NCBI GenBank assembly: GCA_964347995.1
Contig: CAYGBA010000059.1
Span: 1 to 9,343, forward strand
DNA from: GCA-020348365 sp964347995
GTDB lineage: Archaea > Thermoproteota > Bathyarchaeia > Bathyarchaeales > Bathyarchaeaceae
Direction: 5' to 3'
DNA length: 9,343 nt
In this document: positions 6,500 through 9,343 of the stretch, one piece after another
How positions within the stretch are numbered: the first letter of the stretch is position 1
How the letters are laid out: every line of letters starts with the position of its first letter
Notes under the pieces: generated by a model
What the model saw: only the letters and a program-made list of their open reading frames with translations
Database searches by the model: none
Told to the model about the DNA's origin: nothing
Program-made: the position numbers and the translations under genes

Positions 6500-7304
6500 C
6501 TTCAACAATTATCATATAAGCAAACCTGCTGTAGTCGTCGCCATGCAAGGCAGCACCTACGGCATGGGATTCGCTCAAGTCTATGACAAAGCGGGTTTCT
6601 CTTCTTTCAGTGAGAGAATGATACCTTATATAGATCAACAACTGGAGCGCCTCAATATTCAGCCACAGAGCGTTCTTGATCTGGCTTGTGGAACCGGAAC
6701 TGCCGCCATACTGTTAGCAAAGAGGGGGCTCAGAGTGTACGGGGTCGATGGATCACAGCACATGCTGGAAATAGCCAAGCAAAAGGCTGCAGAAGAGAAG
6801 GTCCACGTTGAGTTTCTGCTTTCTGACATGAGGAGCTTCACCATTCCAGAAAAAGTGGATCTGGCTGTCTCGCTGTACGACTCGTTGAACTACATCGTAA
6901 AGCTGAAAGAACTGGTTTCTGTATTCGTGAGAGTAAGAGAGCATCTGAAGGAGAATGGGTGTTTTATGTTCGACATTAACACGCTATACAACATGAAGTA
7001 CGGTTGGGACAACAGGTTTAGTGTGTTTTGGATGACTGACGACATCTTTGTCATAGAAAGCAATGTTCATGACCAGGGGAGGAGGACAACAACTAAAAGT
7101 TTCACCTTCTTCGTGAAGAGAGAGGATGAGCTGTTTGAGAGAATTCTTGAGGAGCACACCGAACGTGGGTACACAGCTAATGAAATAGAAGGGGCACTAA
7201 CAGACGCAGGACTGGAGCTTGTGAGTTGTTACGAGTGCTTCACCTTCACTAAACCGCAACTCGAAGCGGGTAGAATTTTCTGTATCGGCAAAAATCTCCC
7301 ATAA
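6480..7304 (+). CDS. Class I SAM-dependent methyltransferase
   Basis: The protein has a Rossmann-like methyltransferase core. Motif I is VLDLACGTG (65-73), the acidic residue closing strand 2 is Asp90 in YGVDGS, LLSDMRSF (113-120) follows, and a later strand has CFMFDINTLY. The C-terminal half (about 170-274) is a beta-rich region often seen in small-molecule methyltransferases of this size; the substrate cannot be inferred. The ATG at 6480 overlaps the end of the dehydrogenase gene by 20 bases and has a weak GTGG five bases upstream. ATG 6543 (residue 22), beginning MQGSTYGMG, would leave a 43-base gap but has no ribosome binding site. Overlap suggests co-transcription with the dehydrogenase. 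It converges with had, leaving 44 bases with no clear terminator. Confidence 0.88.
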   Translation: MKNDSSNFNNYHISKPAVVVAMQGSTYGMGFAQVYDKAGFSSFSERMIPYIDQQLERLNIQPQSVLDLACGTGTAAILLAKRGLRVYGVDGSQHMLEIAKQKAAEEKVHVEFLLSDMRSFTIPEKVDLAVSLYDSLNYIVKLKELVSVFVRVREHLKENGCFMFDINTLYNMKYGWDNRFSVFWMTDDIFVIESNVHDQGRRTTTKSFTFFVKREDELFERILEEHTERGYTANEIEGALTDAGLELVSCYECFTFTKPQLEAGRIFCIGKNLP

Positions 7305-7348
7305 ACAATCTGTTGTTCAAGCAGAGCTCTCGTACATTCTTTGGTTCA

Positions 7349-8467
7349 TTAGAAGTCTGGTGTTAAGACAACCCTCTTCATCAGTTTTCTGGCGTGAGCT
7401 TGCTCAAAGACCTCTTTGATCTGACTCAGCGGTCTATTCTCGGTGAAGGGCTTTATCTTGATCGTCTTGTTCAGAACTAGCTCCAGCACTTTGGGGTAGT
7501 ATTTAGGTAGACACCCCCATGTTCCTATTATCTCCGCGTCGAAGGCCATAAGCCTCGAAAGGCTGTACTCGTTCTTCTGCATCCCGAAGCCGACCCAAAC
7601 GAGTCTACCTATGAAGGATAATAGAGTAAGTGCTATCTCCTGGCCAGCTGAAGATCCTGTGACCTCAAAGATCACCCACCCGTAGTTGTGGGGAAGCCCA
7701 TTGGCCTTGCAGATATCCTTGAACTCTTCGCGGATGGCCCGCGCGTCTTTACCCGTTGAGTTGATGACGAAGTCGGCGCCATACTTGAGAGCTCTCTTGA
7801 GCTTTTCTGGGTTTCGAGCAATGCCTATGACTGTCTTGGCGCCGAAAGCTTTTGCCATCTGGGCCATGTAGTTGCCTACGCCGCCTGTGACGCCGACGAC
7901 GACCACGTTTTCCCCCTCCATCAGTCTTCCCCTTACACATGCTTGATATGGAGTTGTGACAGCATCAGCTACGACCGCCAGCTCAGCCAGTTCAAAATCG
8001 ACACGGTCTTTAACCACGCATAGGTCTTCGGAAGGAACTGGAATGTGACTGGAAAAGCCTCCATAGATTCCTAGACTATTGCCCGGCATCCTCTGGGCTA
8101 GGCATCGGTTGCCCCTCCCAGCAGCACAGATGGGACACTTGTTGCAGGGCATGACGGCGGGCACAATCACTTCCTTACCTATCCATCCCTCATCGCCAGC
8201 CACCACTATACCGCTTATCTCATGTCCCAGAGTGAGAGGTGGCTTGGTGACTGTTGGAATCCCGTCGTAAAAGTAGCCTAGATCTGTGTGGCAGACACCG
8301 CAGCCTGCAATCTCCACCAAGACTTCGCCAGGTTGGAGTGGCGGAACAGGAATCTCCGTCTTCTTCAGGATGCCCTCAATTTTTTCTTCCATCTCTGGGT
8401 CTTTTCCCCAAGGCTTCATCATCTGCCATGTTTGTATCTTGTCGGGCGCGCTACTCATAGTAAACAC
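7349..8467 (-). CDS. had: 6-hydroxycyclohex-1-ene-1-carbonyl-CoA dehydrogenase
   Basis: This is a zinc- and NAD-dependent alcohol dehydrogenase of the MDR family. Had oxidises 6-hydroxycyclohex-1-ene-1-CoA to the 6-oxo compound in anaerobic benzoyl-CoA degradation. The 372 residues have GCGVCHTD (catalytic-zinc Cys59 and His60), GHE (82-84), a four-cysteine structural zinc lobe (Cys108, 111, 114, 122) and an NAD loop GVTGGVG (192-198). Several stretches match, from memory, Thauera Had and not generic MDR enzymes: IQTWQM near the start, VIVPAVMPC, VVADAVTTPYQA, LMAF...WGCLP.YYP and the closing KRVVLTP. The start is GTG 8467 or ATG 8458; a palindromic TATA box is 38 bases above the ATG. Pairing with a divergent dch gene supports the assignment strongly. 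Confidence 0.9.
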   Translation of the reverse strand: MFTMSSAPDKIQTWQMMKPWGKDPEMEEKIEGILKKTEIPVPPLQPGEVLVEIAGCGVCHTDLGYFYDGIPTVTKPPLTLGHEISGIVVAGDEGWIGKEVIVPAVMPCNKCPICAAGRGNRCLAQRMPGNSLGIYGGFSSHIPVPSEDLCVVKDRVDFELAELAVVADAVTTPYQACVRGRLMEGENVVVVGVTGGVGNYMAQMAKAFGAKTVIGIARNPEKLKRALKYGADFVINSTGKDARAIREEFKDICKANGLPHNYGWVIFEVTGSSAGQEIALTLLSFIGRLVWVGFGMQKNEYSLSRLMAFDAEIIGTWGCLPKYYPKVLELVLNKTIKIKPFTENRPLSQIKEVFEQAHARKLMKRVVLTPDF

Positions 8468-8490
8468 CGTTTTCTAGTTGCACGATTTAC

Positions 8491-8500
8491 GCTTATAAGC
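8491..8500. promoter_or_regulatory. Palindromic TATA box shared by the divergent had and dch genes
   Basis: GCTTATAAGC is a perfect 10-bp palindrome. It is the only good TATA-like element between the two genes, centred 37.5 bases above the had ATG (8458) and 63.5 above the TTG 8559 start of dch. Read either way it gives CTTATAAG, so it could position TBP in both directions. Confidence 0.55.
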
Positions 8501-8548
8501 TGTGGGCGGTTGAAAAGTGTCTAGGGACTTAGATAATAGCGTCGGGAA

Positions 8549-8553
8549 GGTGA
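8549..8553 (+). promoter_or_regulatory. Ribosome binding site that decides the dch start
   Basis: GGTGA, matching the archaeal anti-Shine-Dalgarno, ends five bases before TTG 8559. The upstream GTG 8517 has no such site and would lie about at or before the predicted transcript start (near 8521). Confidence 0.5.
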
Positions 8554-8558
8554 AAGTC

Positions 8559-9329
8559 TTGAAGTTTGAAAGTCTCTTGTTGAAGAGGGAAGATGGAGTC
8601 GCGGAGATCACGATAAACAGACCTCCCCTTAACATTCTAGACATAGAGACTCTGCGAGAACTGAACGAAGCACTCAAGAGTATCAAGAAGGACAACACTG
8701 TAAGCATTGTAATTTTAAAAGGCGCTGGAGATCGGGCTTTTTCCGCTGGCGTTGACATCAGAGACCACATGCCTGAGAAGGTTGAGAAACTTCTCAAAGC
8801 TTTCCATGGAATCTTCTATTCACTGAATGACTTGGACAGACTTACCATAGCCGTTGTTGACGGGTACGCCCTAGGCGGAGGCTGCGAGGTTGCAGCTGCA
8901 TGTGACATGGTCATAGCCTCAGAAAGGTCCGAGTTTGGACAACCCGAGATCAATGCTGGGGTCTTTCCGCCCCCCGCCACTGTGTTGTTTCCGAGACTTG
9001 TTGGCAGGAGAAAAGCTTTGGAGCTAATTCTGACTGGAGACCGATTTGGTGCAAAGGAGGCTGAGCGGATGGGGCTAGTGAGCAAGGTAGTTCCAGCTGA
9101 GGAGCTTGAGAAGACAGTGGATGAGCTTGTCGGAAAGCTGAAGGAGAAAAGCCCGTTAGTGCTTAGGTTGACCAGAAGGGCCATCCATAGTGCGTATGAC
9201 TTAGACTTCGAAAAAGCGCTGGAGGCTGTGACAGATATTTACCTAGGTTCGCTCATGAATACGGAAGATGCTGTGGAGGGTCTGAAGGCTTTTCTGGAGA
9301 AGAGGAAACCAGTCTGGAAGGGAAATTAG
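8559..9329 (+). CDS. dch: Cyclohexa-1,5-diene-1-carbonyl-CoA hydratase
   Basis: This crotonase-family enzyme adds water to the dienoyl-CoA formed by benzoyl-CoA reductase, giving 6-hydroxycyclohex-1-ene-1-CoA, the substrate of Had. It keeps the oxyanion-hole segments FSAGVD and LGGGCE and both acidic residues, in GGCE and in FGQPEI. Specific resemblance to Thauera Dch, from memory, includes DIRDHMPEKVEKLLKAFHG, FGQPEINAGVFPPPA and the C-terminal DAVEGLKAFLEKR..W. Ordinary enoyl-CoA hydratases lack the DxHMP segment. The chosen TTG start gives 256 residues (MKFESLLLKREDG...), has GGTGA upstream and matches the family's N-terminal length. GTG 8517 would give 270. It is divergent from had across a shared TATA palindrome. 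The window ends 14 bases past the stop codon. Confidence 0.9.
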   Translation: MKFESLLLKREDGVAEITINRPPLNILDIETLRELNEALKSIKKDNTVSIVILKGAGDRAFSAGVDIRDHMPEKVEKLLKAFHGIFYSLNDLDRLTIAVVDGYALGGGCEVAAACDMVIASERSEFGQPEINAGVFPPPATVLFPRLVGRRKALELILTGDRFGAKEAERMGLVSKVVPAEELEKTVDELVGKLKEKSPLVLRLTRRAIHSAYDLDFEKALEAVTDIYLGSLMNTEDAVEGLKAFLEKRKPVWKGN

Positions 9330-9343
9330 AAGTCAATGGCGTC

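Noticed and set aside
8559..9329. Generic enoyl-CoA hydratase of beta-oxidation
   Set aside because: DxHMP, FGQPEI..GVF and the C-terminal DAVEGLKAFLEKR, plus the adjacent had gene, favour Dch.
1..9343. CRISPR arrays, riboswitches, rRNA or insertion sequences
   Set aside because: No regularly spaced repeats, conserved RNA motifs, terminal inverted repeats or transposase were seen on either strand.

Overview
The window looks like a chromosomal stretch of an anaerobic archaeon. I base this on AT-rich TATA boxes about 30-40 bases ahead of starts, frequent GTG and TTG starts, a BirA without a DNA-binding domain, and an archaeal-style tyrosine recombinase overlapping a tRNA 3' end. A TACK lineage such as Bathyarchaeia would fit, but the sequence alone does not fix the taxon.

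Left region (1-1840). The left edge cuts a tyrosine recombinase (integrase) on the minus strand. Its N-terminal coding region reads through a tRNA 3' end (T-arm, acceptor strand and CCA), as in integrases that carry their own attachment site. Next, on the plus strand, is a secreted, membrane-anchored protein with a transglutaminase-like domain and an Ig-like domain.

Middle region (1927-4827, all minus strand). Transcription order is methylmalonyl-CoA epimerase, a stand-alone biotin-protein ligase, and the carboxyltransferase subunit of a biotin-dependent propionyl/methylmalonyl-CoA enzyme. Together they point to interconversion of propionyl-CoA and methylmalonyl-CoA. The biotin carboxylase, biotin carrier and mutase are not in the window.

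Right region (4964-9343). A divergent promoter region leads to an acyl-CoA dehydrogenase with an extra C-terminal winged-helix-like domain, overlapped by a SAM-dependent methyltransferase. Then come two divergently transcribed genes that closely resemble the specific enzymes of anaerobic benzoyl-CoA degradation. These are 6-hydroxycyclohex-1-ene-1-carbonyl-CoA dehydrogenase (Had, minus) and cyclohexa-1,5-diene-1-carbonyl-CoA hydratase (Dch, plus). Their only visible TATA box is a perfect 10-bp palindrome between them.

How it fits together (inference): Dch hydrates the dienoyl-CoA made by benzoyl-CoA reductase and Had oxidises the product. A ring hydrolase (Oah) and beta-oxidation, possibly using the acyl-CoA dehydrogenase here, would follow. 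The methylmalonyl-CoA genes would handle C3 units from odd-chain or branched acyl-CoAs. Benzoyl-CoA reductase and Oah are not in the window.
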